Assembly: GCA_027596945.1 (NCBI GenBank)
Contig: JADGJH010000130.1
Coordinates: forward strand, 1-28,890
Direction: 5' to 3'
Length of the DNA: 28,890 nt
From: Physocladia obscura
Lineage: Eukaryota; Chytridiomycota; Chytridiomycetes; Chytridiales; Chytriomycetaceae
How positions within the stretch are numbered: position 1 is the first letter of the stretch; every line of letters begins with the position of its first letter. This document shows, piece by piece, positions 10,519 through 20,202 of this stretch. Position numbers and translations under genes: made by a program. The notes under the pieces were generated by a model. That model was not told the origin of the DNA. It was given only the letters and a program-made list of their open reading frames with translations, and did no database searches.

Positions 10519-11100
10519 TCACTCTTGATTAGAATAAAATCCCATAATCTCTTGCTCCTCATCACCAAATTTTCCTGATCCTGCATCAAAAACACTGGCG
10601 ACTTTATAACCGCAGTGGTTGATAATTTTGTTGAAGTCGTAGTTTCAGAAAAAACTCATTATTTTTGTCACAAACATAGGGATTGCTTCTTTCCCTCTTC
10701 ATAATGCTTTTTGAATTTCTGCTTGATTATTCCAAAAAAGTATTTGATTGGATTAAGGAGCAGACAGTAAGCTGGTAGAAAAATAACAATAATTCAAAAT
10801 GAGCGAAGAGTGTGGACAAGGTTCAAATCTGTGTATTTTAGCTGCATCCATTATCCATATTGAGCAATTTCCAGGATACTGCCTGATTTTGCTGTTGTAT
10901 TCAGCCAATCATATACAGCAACGCAGAAATAAATCGCGATTGAATGTTCCTTCTGTTTCAAAATAATCAACAACCCAACAAGCTGAAAGAAAAGCAAGAT
11001 ATGAGACTCTTGGCTTTCAAATAAACTCGCCACAATAAACTGCTTCTTGCCGCAAAGACTGTATCCTCAGTTTCACAACATTCCGCAATTATCAAACAAT
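10519..11100 (-). pseudogene. Tc1/mariner (IS630)-like DDE transposase relic
   Basis: Reading the minus strand in shifting frames gives the order of a DDE_3-type transposase. There is a possible first-Asp region (LFDNCGM), then GYSLCGKK, then YFETEGTFNRDLFL, then the second-Asp block YPGNCSIWIMDAAKIH. The third block is FLPAYCLLLNPIKYFFGIIKQ, the degenerate counterpart of the usual PP/AYSP.LNPIE..F..IK; here the family's Glu is Lys. Last comes a C-terminal piece with HCGYKV ending at TGA 10519. In-frame stops and at least two frameshifts separate the blocks, and the N-terminal helix-turn-helix part is not recognisable. The copy is therefore dead. Convergent with the broken ORF at 9563-10489. 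Confidence 0.8.
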
Positions 11101-11523
11101 ACTTTGTTGAGAAACATGAGATTCAATTTGCACCAGTCAATTGAGTTCAATTCCGTTGCATATTAAACCACATTGTTTATCTGTATTTGTAGTGTGCGCA
11201 TTTCCAAGCTTACAAATAGTTTTTTAACTTTTTGTTTGCAGTTATCATAAACACGGTTTGCTCTTTGTGTCAGATGTAAGCTTTTATGGCAGGATCGAAA
11301 TTCTTGAAAAGCCTGTTAAATTGATGCGTATTATTTTAATCTTTATCACGGGAATACACGCGTTGGAAATCAAGGCAAGAAGAGGAAACAAAAGAGCAAC
11401 CATCACATCTAAGGCACTAGGGGGTCGTCGCACTCAAATAATTAATTTAAATTTATTTTATTAATAGTATCTGTCATCCCAAAAATTAAATTTTTTTGGT
11501 TAATTATTGAGGAAATAGGAAAA

Positions 11524-11763
11524 ATAAAATTTGCAAAAGTGTCTGTGGCCGTTTTGGTCTTGCTTGCTCAGTCTAACCGTCAAGATTTTGAGAATCTGAA
11601 GAAAGAAGAATATATAACAAACTTAAATGTGCTACGACAGACGAATGCAAGCAAAGGCGGACAATGCGGTGGAGTTACTGCGTTTTATGCGGATCTGGAT
11701 TCTTGCTACCCGCCTGGACATACCAAGTTGCAGTACGAGATCTTTGTTGATTCTGAAGTCTAG
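11524..11763 (+). pseudogene. Broken small secreted-protein gene (start codon reads ATA)
   Basis: From 11524 the frame reads I-K-F-A-K-V-S-V-A-V-L-V-L-L-A-Q-S, which looks exactly like a fungal signal peptide except that the expected ATG is ATA. It continues for 79 codons with a Cys/Gly motif (GGQCGG, then DSCYPPGH) to TAG at 11761. The sequence after the stop still looks coding in the same frame (VKICGVLTQARSH), which suggests a nonsense change. I cannot name the family. Alternatives are an unseen upstream exon supplying the start, or chance. Confidence 0.35.
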
Positions 11764-11931
11764 AGCGTTAAAATTTGTGGTGTCCTTACACAAGCGCGAT
11801 CACATGCGGCTATTATACCCGTTAATATAAAACATTTAACATTACAAGTTTATTCTAGTATTTATTTTTGCAGAATTATTATTGTAATTAATAGAATGGA
11901 AATGGCTGCAAAGGGTTTGTTCACGTTGGTG

Positions 11932-12273
11932 TCACGTGGGTGGTGACAACAACATGACCAGAAAAACACTTGAATGATAGGCCACAAACAAACGTTTGCA
12001 ACGATCATTGCAGTCCTTACAATTTGCCTATGGGCGCAATAAGCGAGATCAACCGTAAAATTTGAGGTAAGTAGATATACTCGAGTAATAAGATACTTTA
12101 ATAGGCGAATTTTCAGGAAGTGCTTCTTGCAGCTTTAGAAGGCGAGCATTGTGGTGGCCTTGTATGACAGGTTTGATTGCGCGCGCTCGGATTTTACTGC
12201 CGCTCGCGCATTTGATCGCTGTCTGGGATACGGCCAAGCGTGCAGAATATGTAGGTGATACGACCACATCCAT
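11932..12273 (-). CDS. Candidate two-exon cysteine-rich protein, unrecognised
   Basis: Exon 1 (12097-12273) starts at an ATG and ends with ATTAAA|GTATCT; exon 2 (11932-12027) starts after CCCATAG. The 69-bp intron joins in phase 0 and adds a cysteine-rich end (ANCKDCNDRCKRLF) closed by TGA, about 90 residues in total. The frame stays open upstream of the ATG for about 55 codons and there also carries cysteine pairs (WKCGKRG, CSNNTCIDCLD). A longer protein with an upstream exon is therefore likely. No known family comes to mind; the CxxC-type pairs could bind metal. It is divergent from the YTH gene, sharing the 12.3-12.6 kb region. Confidence 0.35.
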
Positions 12274-12584
12274 GTCCGAACAGCTATCACTGTCCAAACA
12301 ATCAATACAAGTGTTATTCGAACAGTCTCGCGGCCTCTTTTCTTCTGTCGCGTTTTCCGCCCCTCTTTTTCCACACTTCCATCCACTATTTGCGGTTTTA
12401 GTTGAAAAAGTATTTATATTGTATCTTATATTTTTGTTTGATTTATAATCTTTATATGCTGCTGATACGCGCGTCAGTCGTTGTGGTTTTGTTTCGACTC
12501 AGTTACCGAAAATTAAACAGCATCGCCAATTTTGGAAAACGAAAAAAAAAAAAAATTCAGCAGTATTTATTTACAGTGGGAACA

Positions 12585-12644
12585 ATGGTGGAACAAAAAC
12601 AGAAAGAAAAAAGGGTTAAAACGAAAACCCTTGGACAATGCTGA
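12585..12644 (+). promoter_or_regulatory. Upstream ORF overlapping the YTH-gene start codon
   Basis: An ATG at 12585 opens a 19-codon frame rich in Lys and Gln that ends with TGA at 12642-12644. The ATG chosen for the YTH protein (12638) lies inside this end, in ATGCTGA, so a ribosome finishing the short frame is placed on the main start. If the mRNA includes this region unspliced, the short ORF should lower or condition translation of the reader protein. The transcript start is unknown. Confidence 0.4.
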
Positions 12645-14726
12645 GTGGAAGCATCTCAAGGGGGGCGCGGGAGATGGAAATGGATAAAGATAAGGCAGGC
12701 GGTTCCAACTATGCGGATGGCGGCGACTCGGACACAGACCAAATACTGTCGTTGTTGCCGCGTCTTCTGGTGGAGGATGCCGTGCGCATGGATACCAAAA
12801 ACAAGAGCAACAACAACAAGAACAACAACCTCAAAAATATAAACATAAACAACAGCAGCATTACAAGCAGCGGTAAGAGCACTGTGCTCCATGCTCAAGC
12901 TCTCAATCAGCCAGCGCTGGCTTCACCTTCTTTGGTGCTTCCGCTTGGCTTTACTGCTCGTGATTCCACGTCCCAGCTCTCCTCATTTCACTCCCGAACA
13001 AGCACTTTCCCACCACCAAATCTTCATAACCAAAAGCATTATCAACAGCTGCAATCACTGCTCAACAACAGCTACCAGCAGTCTGTGCAATCGCCACACT
13101 CTTCAGTCAAGCTATCTTACGCCGCCTTGTCTTGTCCGGCTGAACCTGAGTGTGCACCATCCCACAATGGAATTCTGGATTTTTTTGGCGATCCTTTGGC
13201 GGCTAGTTCTTCAAGCTTACTGAGTTCTGCTGACACACAGTGGAACGTGGGCAGCCGCAGTCATCACGGCGACGCTGGCAGCTACAGTCGAATCAATGAA
13301 GCCAACTTTCAAAGAACACGTTTAAACACAACTGATACAATTCATTTAAATGGTAACAAAAAATTTTTTTTCCAATCATTTTAGTCATATTATTATTCAG
13401 TCAGACCCCCTTATTCTACACAAAATATCTCTGGCGATGCGAACCCACCAATATTCGCACCAACTGAGGAAAGGCTGCGGAGAAGCTCCGCTGCGACACT
13501 TAATTCTGGACACTTCCTTGACTCAGCAAGCTATTACGATGAATACAGAGAAGACAGCCAACGCCACCTCAGCCGTCGCCCGTCTTTTGGAGCTGCTTCA
13601 TCATCCGCTTCTTCTTCGTCTGCGACAATAGCATCTTCATATACCCATCTTGAGAGGGCGCAGCAGCACTCGTTCGAATGGTTTGAGCAACAAGATGAAC
13701 ATAATTTTATGAGCCGACACCATGATCAACAGAAAATACAGTTACAACATCAGCAGAAGCAGCAGCAACACCTAAGCTCTAGCAATCAACTTGAATATGG
13801 ACAATATTTGAACCAGCAACTGCAACAGCAAGCACAGCTTGAAGACATGTCAATGCCAATCCGCCCACAAAAAAATGGAAACGAAGACGATCTTTCTTCG
13901 TTTCTGATTGAAGAAAATTTTTACCATTCAGTACCCGAAAGTAATAATAGTGGAGGCAGCCGCCGTGTCGAAACAATTGAAAATATGCTTTACCATGAGC
14001 AGTATCAAGAGCAGCAACAACATCGCTCACTATTGGAGCCGCAGAAATACCACCAAAATTATCCACAACAAACTATTGCCAGTCAATATCCAACGAAAAT
14101 TAGCGGGACTTTATTCACTCCACAGCTATACTATCCTCCTCCTACTCCTCTTCCTCTTGCTCTCACATTCCCCACTGCTGCTCCTCCACCGAGATCTCGC
14201 GCTGTTTCTTTGATGATTGCTCCATCTTTTTCTTCTGATTTTTCGAACCAGATGAACCAAAATCGTCAATACCAGCAATATCATCCCCAAAATCGGGAAC
14301 AATCACAACAGCAGCAGCGGCAACAGCAACAGCAACGGTACAGATCAGTGTCTCTTCAAATAGATTCAATTCCAATCAATGCATTGACAGCTGGGACATC
14401 AGAGACAACACACAATAACAAATTATTGATGAACTCGATGAAAATGGCGGAGGCAAGATTTTTTCCGACCCCCAACAATATAGATTGCGACCAACAGCAG
14501 CTCCTTCAGCAACGGAATTACAAAAATAGCAGTACTGGCAGAGAAAATTTTCAGATAAAACAACAAAATCAGAAACAAAGACTATTGCCGCAACCACTAC
14601 CGCAATCGCAGCAACAAAATTTTTTTGATGGAAAATTACAGGATAGTCTTGCTGGCGGAACTGCCACAGAATTACGTGCAAATGCACAAGAATATTTGCC
14701 TGCTGGTCAGCAAATGCAGCAACTTA

Positions 14727-14757
<31 letters not shown>

Positions 14758-15859
14758 GCTCCAGTTCCAGTTTCAACAGCAACAGCTTCCGCAGCAAAAA
14801 CAAGAGAAACAGCAGCAGCTGAAAAATCAGCAACAAACGGACATTGAACAAATTCCAGCTATTGTAGAGTCTTCAACGACACGTGCAGAAGTGCAACAAA
14901 TGATTTCAGAACGCAATTTAAACCCGCATTACAATTTTTTCAACCCAAAGTCGACAAATGTAAAAGAAAAAAAAAAAAAGAGCAAAAAAACTTTCATCCT
15001 CCTATAGTTTGGATTTATATTAAATTTCACAATTATTTTTTTAATCAGTCTCGATTTTTTGTCATCAAATCGTTCCGTGAAGACCACGTGTTCAAATCCA
15101 TGAAACACAATGTCTGGTCTAGCACAGAAATCGGAAATAAAAGACTGCACCAAGCATATCAAAGCACACATCCGTCCATTACAACTACTACCATGACTTC
15201 CGCTGGCAGCAGTACTGTTGTAACCACACACGCAGAACCACCTCCACGACATCGCCTGCCAGCAACATCTCAACAACAACAACAACAGCAACAGAACAGT
15301 GACGGTCACGTGTATTTGTTTTTTAGTGTGAACGGCAGCGGGCATTTTTGTGGTGTTGCAGAAATGACGAGTGCGGTTGATTGGACAAGCAGCAAAAACA
15401 GTAACAATAGTAAAAACGCAGTGTTTACAAAAGATGGGAAATGGGATGGAATGTTTAGGGTGCAGTGGTTATATGTTAAAGATATACCGAATCAGAATTT
15501 GAGACATTTGAAAGTTTTGTAAGTATTTTTGTTAGCTGTTTTATTTTACTAGCATGTTAATTTTTATTTTTTATTTTTGCCATAGCACGAATGAAGGAAA
15601 AGCTGTAACGAATTCGCGAGATACGCAGGAGGTCGGATCTGATCTTGGATGGGAGATTGTAAAGATATTTGCGGAGTTTGAATTGAGGACTTGTATTTTG
15701 GATGATTGGAATTGGTAATTTGAATTTCTTCTGTTATTTTATTCATTTTTTTTCAATCCTTTTTCTTTTCTTTATAGGTATGAGAGTAGGGATGCTGTGG
15801 AAGCTGAACAAGCAGCAGCAGTGGCAGGAGAAGGTGGACAAAACTCAACAGATAAATGA
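12638..15859 (+). CDS. YTH-domain (m6A reader) protein with long poly-Q disordered N terminus, 5 exons
   Basis: Exons 12638-13352, 13401-14959, 15049-15518, 15586-15714 and 15778-15859 join in frame to 984 residues. All four introns (48, 89, 67 and 63 bp) have GT-AG ends. Residues 1-758 are low complexity: Asn/Lys tracts, Ser-rich parts, then Gln tracts. The YTH domain starts at about 759 (SRFFVIKSFREDHVFKSMK) and contains HNVW, STEIGNKRL, VYLFFSVNGSGHFCGVAEM, RVQWLYVKDIP, VTNSRDTQEV and CILDDW, as in YTHDF/Pho92-type readers that bind N6-methyladenosine in RNA. Cage position 1 is W781 and position 3 is W890; position 2 appears to be F884, where YTHDF proteins have Trp. A ~48-residue Thr/Pro/Gln insert (about 796-843) splits the domain after GNKRL. 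The role (mRNA decay or condensate formation) is inferred from family. Confidence 0.93.
14728..14756 (+). repeat. CAG/CAA tract (poly-Gln)
   Basis: Mixed CAG and CAA codons encode nine consecutive glutamines in the disordered part of the YTH protein; further Gln runs lie on both sides (14305-14338, 14770-14825). The mixture of codons makes it less prone to slippage than a pure tract. Confidence 0.9.
15271..15294 (+). repeat. CAA/CAG tract inside the YTH domain
   Basis: Eight consecutive Gln codons, the first five CAA and the rest a CAA/CAG mix, encode residues 833-840, within the insert that splits the YTH fold. Confidence 0.9.
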
Positions 15860-16284
15860 AACTACAATGACACCACCAAAAAGGCAAACAATAGCAATAA
15901 AATATAAAAAATAGCAGGAATGTCTGGAATAAGGCAATTAAAAACAAAAAAAACCGAAACAATGATTTGAGACATACCCTTATTCCTGGTTATTTGTGAT
16001 TCTTGGTGGGCATTGCCATTTTTTTTTTTTTTTATTGCTGTAGGATAACGAATACCCACGATGAATTATTATTATTTTTTGGCTGTTTTCTGGTGCTGCT
16101 TTCGTTGAATGAAATAAATAATTTTTTTTTGTTATTTTGAAATTATTGATTGGTATTTTCTATTTTTTAATATAAAAATAACCAAAATAGTTTTGTCATT
16201 ACTTTATTCTATGAATTTTGACTCGTTCGAAAATAGGGCGCTGTTTCTCAAATTAAGTAGTTTCAGAAGCAAATGCTATAGCAG
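15860..16284. other. Spacer downstream of the YTH gene
   Basis: AT-rich 3' flank with T-runs (16019-16034) and no recognisable gene. Confidence 0.5.
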
Positions 16285-16740
16285 TTAGAGTCCTGTAGCC
16301 TCGTGCAGCGCCAAATACCATGTGGTTGAGTAAATCGGAGCTCTATTACCTCTTTCAACTGCCGCCAAACGTAAATGGTTTAACCTCTGACGCAAATTCT
16401 CTAGGTAGTCTTCATAGTTCTCCGTAATAAACGCAAGCCAAAAATTTGACTTAACAGTGCCAGTAGACAAGTACACATTTTATCAACATATGCCAGCTGT
16501 GTAGCATCACATTTTACAAACGCAAAATGAGAAATCTCACACTGTTGTTGTAACTGTATTCAGTCAGTGGTACACTGCCGCGTATAATCCTGCAAACGTC
16601 GACGCGAAGTTCACTACTGCTTGTTAACCAGTTGTGGCTCAGTAAACCCAATAACTGGATTTTATAGTAATAGCGATACTGTAGCAGTAGTTGTTGGCGT
16701 TATCATTTGTGAGTCTACTGCACTTTCCTGTTAAGTTCAA
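16285..16740 (-). pseudogene. Broken coding stretch, unrecognised
   Basis: On the minus strand a 63-codon frame (16285-16476) with protein-like composition (SNFWLAFITENYEDYLENL, then NRAPIYSTTWYLALHE) ends at TAA. A one-base slip upstream links it to a second piece (HFAFVKCDATQLAYVDK). Further upstream the same frame is coding-like but has several stops (NPVIGFTEPQLVNKQ). I know no family that matches. It looks like a decayed gene, perhaps of a mobile element or an old insertion. It is divergent from the broken frame starting at 16764. Confidence 0.35.
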
Positions 16741-16763
16741 CGGCTATTTAAGTTTCAGACACA

Positions 16764-17216
16764 ATGTTTGGTTTCGATTTTCGGATCTTCCGCCCGCAAC
16801 CAAATACGCATGACTCTACGACAAATATTTTGCTTGTTCCTGAATTGCAGAGCCTTGATAGATTGCTTCCAATTAGATAATATCTTATTGGACAGTTCAA
16901 GTTCGGTGGCAACTGTTTTAAAAACACTGATTCAAATAGCGGTGGAATTCTTTTGTCGGAATTTTGCATCAAGAGTGATTACTCGCTCGACGGCTTTGAT
17001 TTTGAATACGAGCGTGTGTTGTTGAAGGAATCGTTGTTCTCAGGCAAAGGAAAAATTATGAAGTCCCAGGGTGTTTTACCCTCAGATTTATAATCTGAAA
17101 CTGATATTGAACTTTTGCGAGCTCTAGTAAATTTGAACACACCTTTTTTAGTCAACGTCAGACTCTTTTCTGGTCAACTTTTTTATTTTCTAAAAGAAAT
17201 CAACCATTCATATTGA
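16764..17216 (+). pseudogene. Broken ORF with two in-frame TAA codons, unrecognised
   Basis: From ATG 16764 one frame runs 150 codons to TGA at 17214-17216, interrupted only by TAA at 16878 and 17091. The pieces look coding (FGFDFRIFRPQPNTHD, GGILLSEFCIKSDYSLDGF, LLRALVNLNTPFLVNV). No GT-AG pair removes both stops. The product is unknown. The end lies 4 bp before the PGAP5 start codon, so part may now serve as that gene's promoter or 5' UTR. Confidence 0.4.
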
Positions 17217-17220
17217 ATTG

Positions 17221-19022
17221 ATGCCAGGATCGCGAGGTTTACTGCGCGTTATCGCAAACCGTGCTTTTCATAACCGTAAGCTCTGATTCGATATCAGTCT
17301 TGCGCAATCTTCGTTTCTCCTGTGATCAAAATCCCAATCGCGCAGCATTCCGAACAGCCTGGATACTCAACGTGTTTGTGTGCGAATATCTTCTGGCTCG
17401 TATTTATTTGCATAGCTGTGCTTGGCCATTTACCGGAAAGGTGATCGATAGCTCACTCCAAAACATTGGTTGTTTATACTGAACTGTAGGGCGGCGTCGA
17501 CACGAGAATTGCGGTTATTGGCGATCCTCAATTAACTGATACGTATTCATATCGACAGCATGTGTGACTTTCTTTTTCCTTTTTTGTTCATCCCTACATA
17601 CCGTCGCTTGCTGAATTTAAATTCCATGGTGGAAACAAGGGTATTTTGCTGGCACTCACGCAATTCTATTCAGACGTTTTTATGAAGCGCAACTTCAAAT
17701 TATTGAACGGAATATTTGCACCAGATAATGTTCTCATTTTGGTGTGATCTTAATTATTTCCACTGTTTTTTCGTAAGCTCTGAATTCTACATTTTGCAGG
17801 GTGACATAATGGACGGTGGGCGCGAATGGACAAAAGAAAATTATGAAAATAAGTTTGTATTGATTACCGCAATTGTGATTGACTTCTTAAACTACCGTTA
17901 CCTATTCTCGTTCAGTTTTGGGTTCGAGTTGAAGCGTCTGCAACATATATTTTTACTTCCTCAGATTGAAAACAAAATGATATATATGGCTGGAAATCAC
18001 GATATTGGATTTGGATGGCATAGTGAGTTACTTTCCAGAATTATTCTTTCCGAAAATTCATGAAAAAACAATAGTTGTTCCTCAAGCGTATGAACGATAC
18101 AAAAAGATTTTTGGAGATCCGAACTTTTCTTTGACGATTGCGAATCACACCTTTGTTTGCATAGACACTTTAAGCTACAGCGGCCCAGAAGATTCTCCAT
18201 ATTTTAAGAATGCAGACGAATTTCTCTCCGATTTTGTAAGCAATGGTAAATTGAATCATAAGTTTAAAAAAATTGAAAAAGCAACTAATTAGCATATTTT
18301 TTATTCCAAGAATCAAATATTCACCCACGAATTCTTCTGTCGCATGTCCCACTGTACAGACCCGATAATTCTCCATGTGGATCGATACGTAACAAACCAT
18401 TGATTGTTCAAGGTGGTGGATATCAATACCAAAGTAAGAGACACAGTTCTATTGTTAAAAAAATATTAATCCTCGTTCTTTTCCAGACTTGATTATCGAA
18501 CCGCTCACAAATCATATTCTAGGATCTTTAAAACCAATTTTGACACTTTCGGGCGATGATCATGATGACTGCGAATATACTCACACAATCAACTCTCGAA
18601 ACTTCCCCGAACACAGCATAGCAACTTTTTCGTGGCTTCAAGGAAACGTGTATCCTGGATTCGCCTTGTTATCTCTAAATGAAAATGTACATGGGATTAA
18701 CGATGCCAGTGGATACAAGCTTGAAATTTGCGCGTTACCATCACAACTTAATATTTATCGTTGGTATACTTGGTTCCTTGTATTCACTGTTATCGGATGC
18801 TTAGGAGTTGGAGTATGGAAGGGCTTCAGGTTTCAACAAACGGCGGAAGATTTTAAAAAAAAAAAGGAGGATGGCAATAATCCCAATAAAAATGGTTCTG
18901 GGGGGGAAAGCATTTTCGGGTTTGTTGTGAAAGGCGTTTGGATTGGAGCTTTGATGTTTGGAGAAGTGCTTGTCGGAACACTGGGTGTTTATGCCGTTCT
19001 AATTATTTACGATTGGCTGTGA
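17221..19022 (+). CDS. PGAP5/Ted1-type metallophosphoesterase of the ER membrane, 9 exons
   Basis: Exons 17221-17275, 17346-17440, 17490-17561, 17640-17741, 17800-17852, 17916-18022, 18075-18245, 18311-18433 and 18487-19022 give 437 residues. Every phase fits; introns are 49-78 bp. An N-terminal membrane helix (AWILNVFVCEYLLARIY) leads to the metallophosphoesterase core: IGDPQ (D62), GDIMDGGREW (D110), GNHDIGFG (N153, H154), SHVPLYR (H230) and SGDDHDDCEYTH (H285, H292). These are the usual ligands of the two-metal site. Two more hydrophobic segments end the protein. PGAP5 and yeast Ted1 remove an ethanolamine-phosphate from the GPI glycan so that GPI-anchored proteins leave the ER; that function is transferred by family. 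The 63-bp intron 17853-17915 is in frame and stop-free, so its removal rests on splice signals. Confidence 0.93.
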
Positions 19023-19119
19023 TATTACTTTAGACAAAACAATAGTGGGGTGGAAACCCTCGAATATTTGTCTGTTTGAAATCCAATAATCAAACAAAAA
19101 GTTTTAAAAAAGTGATCAG

Positions 19120-20031
19120 ATGATAGTTAAAGCTATCGAAACCATCCTTCCCCCTGAGCTCTTGGAAGATATCCTGGCTTGGCTACCTTCTCATCAAGTA
19201 TTAATAATGCGGCGACTGTCAAAGGGCTTCAATGAGTTAATTTCAACCGAAAACTTGGCACGGCTTGTTTTGATTCGAAATGTCTGCTTTGGCAAATCAT
19301 CGTCGACCGAAATGTCAAACATTACACGGGAACATGATTATCTATTTTTTAAAGCTCCGAAATTCTTTCAGCATGCATATGTTGATGTATGTCTGAAAAG
19401 ATTTGATGGGCTGGTTTGGGGCCAATGGAGTGAATGGATTGATCATCCGTTGAATTTTACTCTCAAATACCGGCTCAAGGATATCAACGCCACAATTCCA
19501 ACAGCTATTTCGACTCTTGCGAATTTAAAGCATTTAAATCTGATGAGATGTGGTCTTATTGGCCCGTTTCCGCATGAAATCACTCTTTTAGAGAATCTCG
19601 AATTCCTGAAACTCGCACACAACGAGTTCAATTGCTCTATTCCCGAAAATATTGGAAACTTGAAAAAATTAAAGCGTTTATTCCTGCAGGAATGCCATCT
19701 TACCGGCAAAATACCCGAATCAATGGGAAACATGGAGTCAATAGCACAACTATTGCTGGGAAGAAACCTACTAACAGGTAGCATTCCTGCATCTCTTGGC
19801 CGCCTGAAAAAGTTGCAGATATTATGGCTGGCTAAAAATAGGCTCGAAGGGAAAATTCCGGTTGAGTTGTTCAGCCTTACGCGTTTATCTTCGTTGTTTT
19901 TGTCAGAAAATATGCTTTCTGGGAAAATACCACTCGAAATTTTGAATTTGAATTTTGAATATTGTGAATTAAGTGAAAACCCAGAACTATCATGCGACTT
20001 TGATCTTTCTAGAACTATGATTAGAATTTGA
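19120..20031 (+). CDS. F-box protein with plant-type leucine-rich repeats
   Basis: Intron-free frame of 303 codons. Residues 9-48 (LPPELLEDILAWLPSHQVLIMRRLSKGFNEL, read in two parts) form an F-box, which in SCF ubiquitin ligases binds Skp1. From about residue 130 follow six to seven repeats with the plant-type pattern L..L.L..N.L.G.IP..(I/L)..L, for example LAHNEFNCSIPENIG and LGRNLLTGSIPASLG. No signal peptide or membrane segment is seen, so it should be intracellular, unlike plant receptor kinases with the same repeat. A role in substrate recognition for ubiquitination is inferred. It starts 97 bp after the PGAP5 stop on the same strand. Families of such intracellular LRR proteins are, as far as I know, expanded in some chytrids. 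Confidence 0.9.
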   Translation: MIVKAIETILPPELLEDILAWLPSHQVLIMRRLSKGFNELISTENLARLVLIRNVCFGKSSSTEMSNITREHDYLFFKAPKFFQHAYVDVCLKRFDGLVWGQWSEWIDHPLNFTLKYRLKDINATIPTAISTLANLKHLNLMRCGLIGPFPHEITLLENLEFLKLAHNEFNCSIPENIGNLKKLKRLFLQECHLTGKIPESMGNMESIAQLLLGRNLLTGSIPASLGRLKKLQILWLAKNRLEGKIPVELFSLTRLSSLFLSENMLSGKIPLEILNLNFEYCELSENPELSCDFDLSRTMIRI

Positions 20032-20202
20032 ACAGAAAAATGCATGATTATTTTTGTTTTATCTTAAGTTTAATACGAATTAAAGCTTCTTCGTTTGAAA
20101 CTTTGTTTTGAGATCGTGATCAATAATCACTACTGTCCGCGCGGCAGGGAAAATATATAAGTAACATGAAAAAAGAAAGAAAAAAAATTCAAAACAAAAA
20201 TT

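Noticed and set aside
11206..11283. 9-bp inverted repeat AAGCTTACA / TGTAAGCTT
   Set aside because: Considered as a terminal repeat of the transposon, but the arms are only 60 bp apart on the same side of the transposase relic and no partner lies near 9.5 kb.
13350..13631. 93-codon frame at the start of YTH exon 2
   Set aside because: Wrong phase. The frame continuing to the long Gln-rich region gives typical Ser/Tyr-rich sequence and joins exon 1 through GTAACA...TTATTCAG.
18023..18038. 16-nt intron GTGAGT...TTCCAG in PGAP5
   Set aside because: Too short for splicing and gives the wrong frame; the acceptor CAATAG at 18074 gives the conserved WH-I-VPQAYERY continuation.
19443..20045. 200-codon minus-strand frame
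   Set aside because: Shadow of the LRR repeats of the F-box gene; the periodic sequence keeps the opposite strand open.
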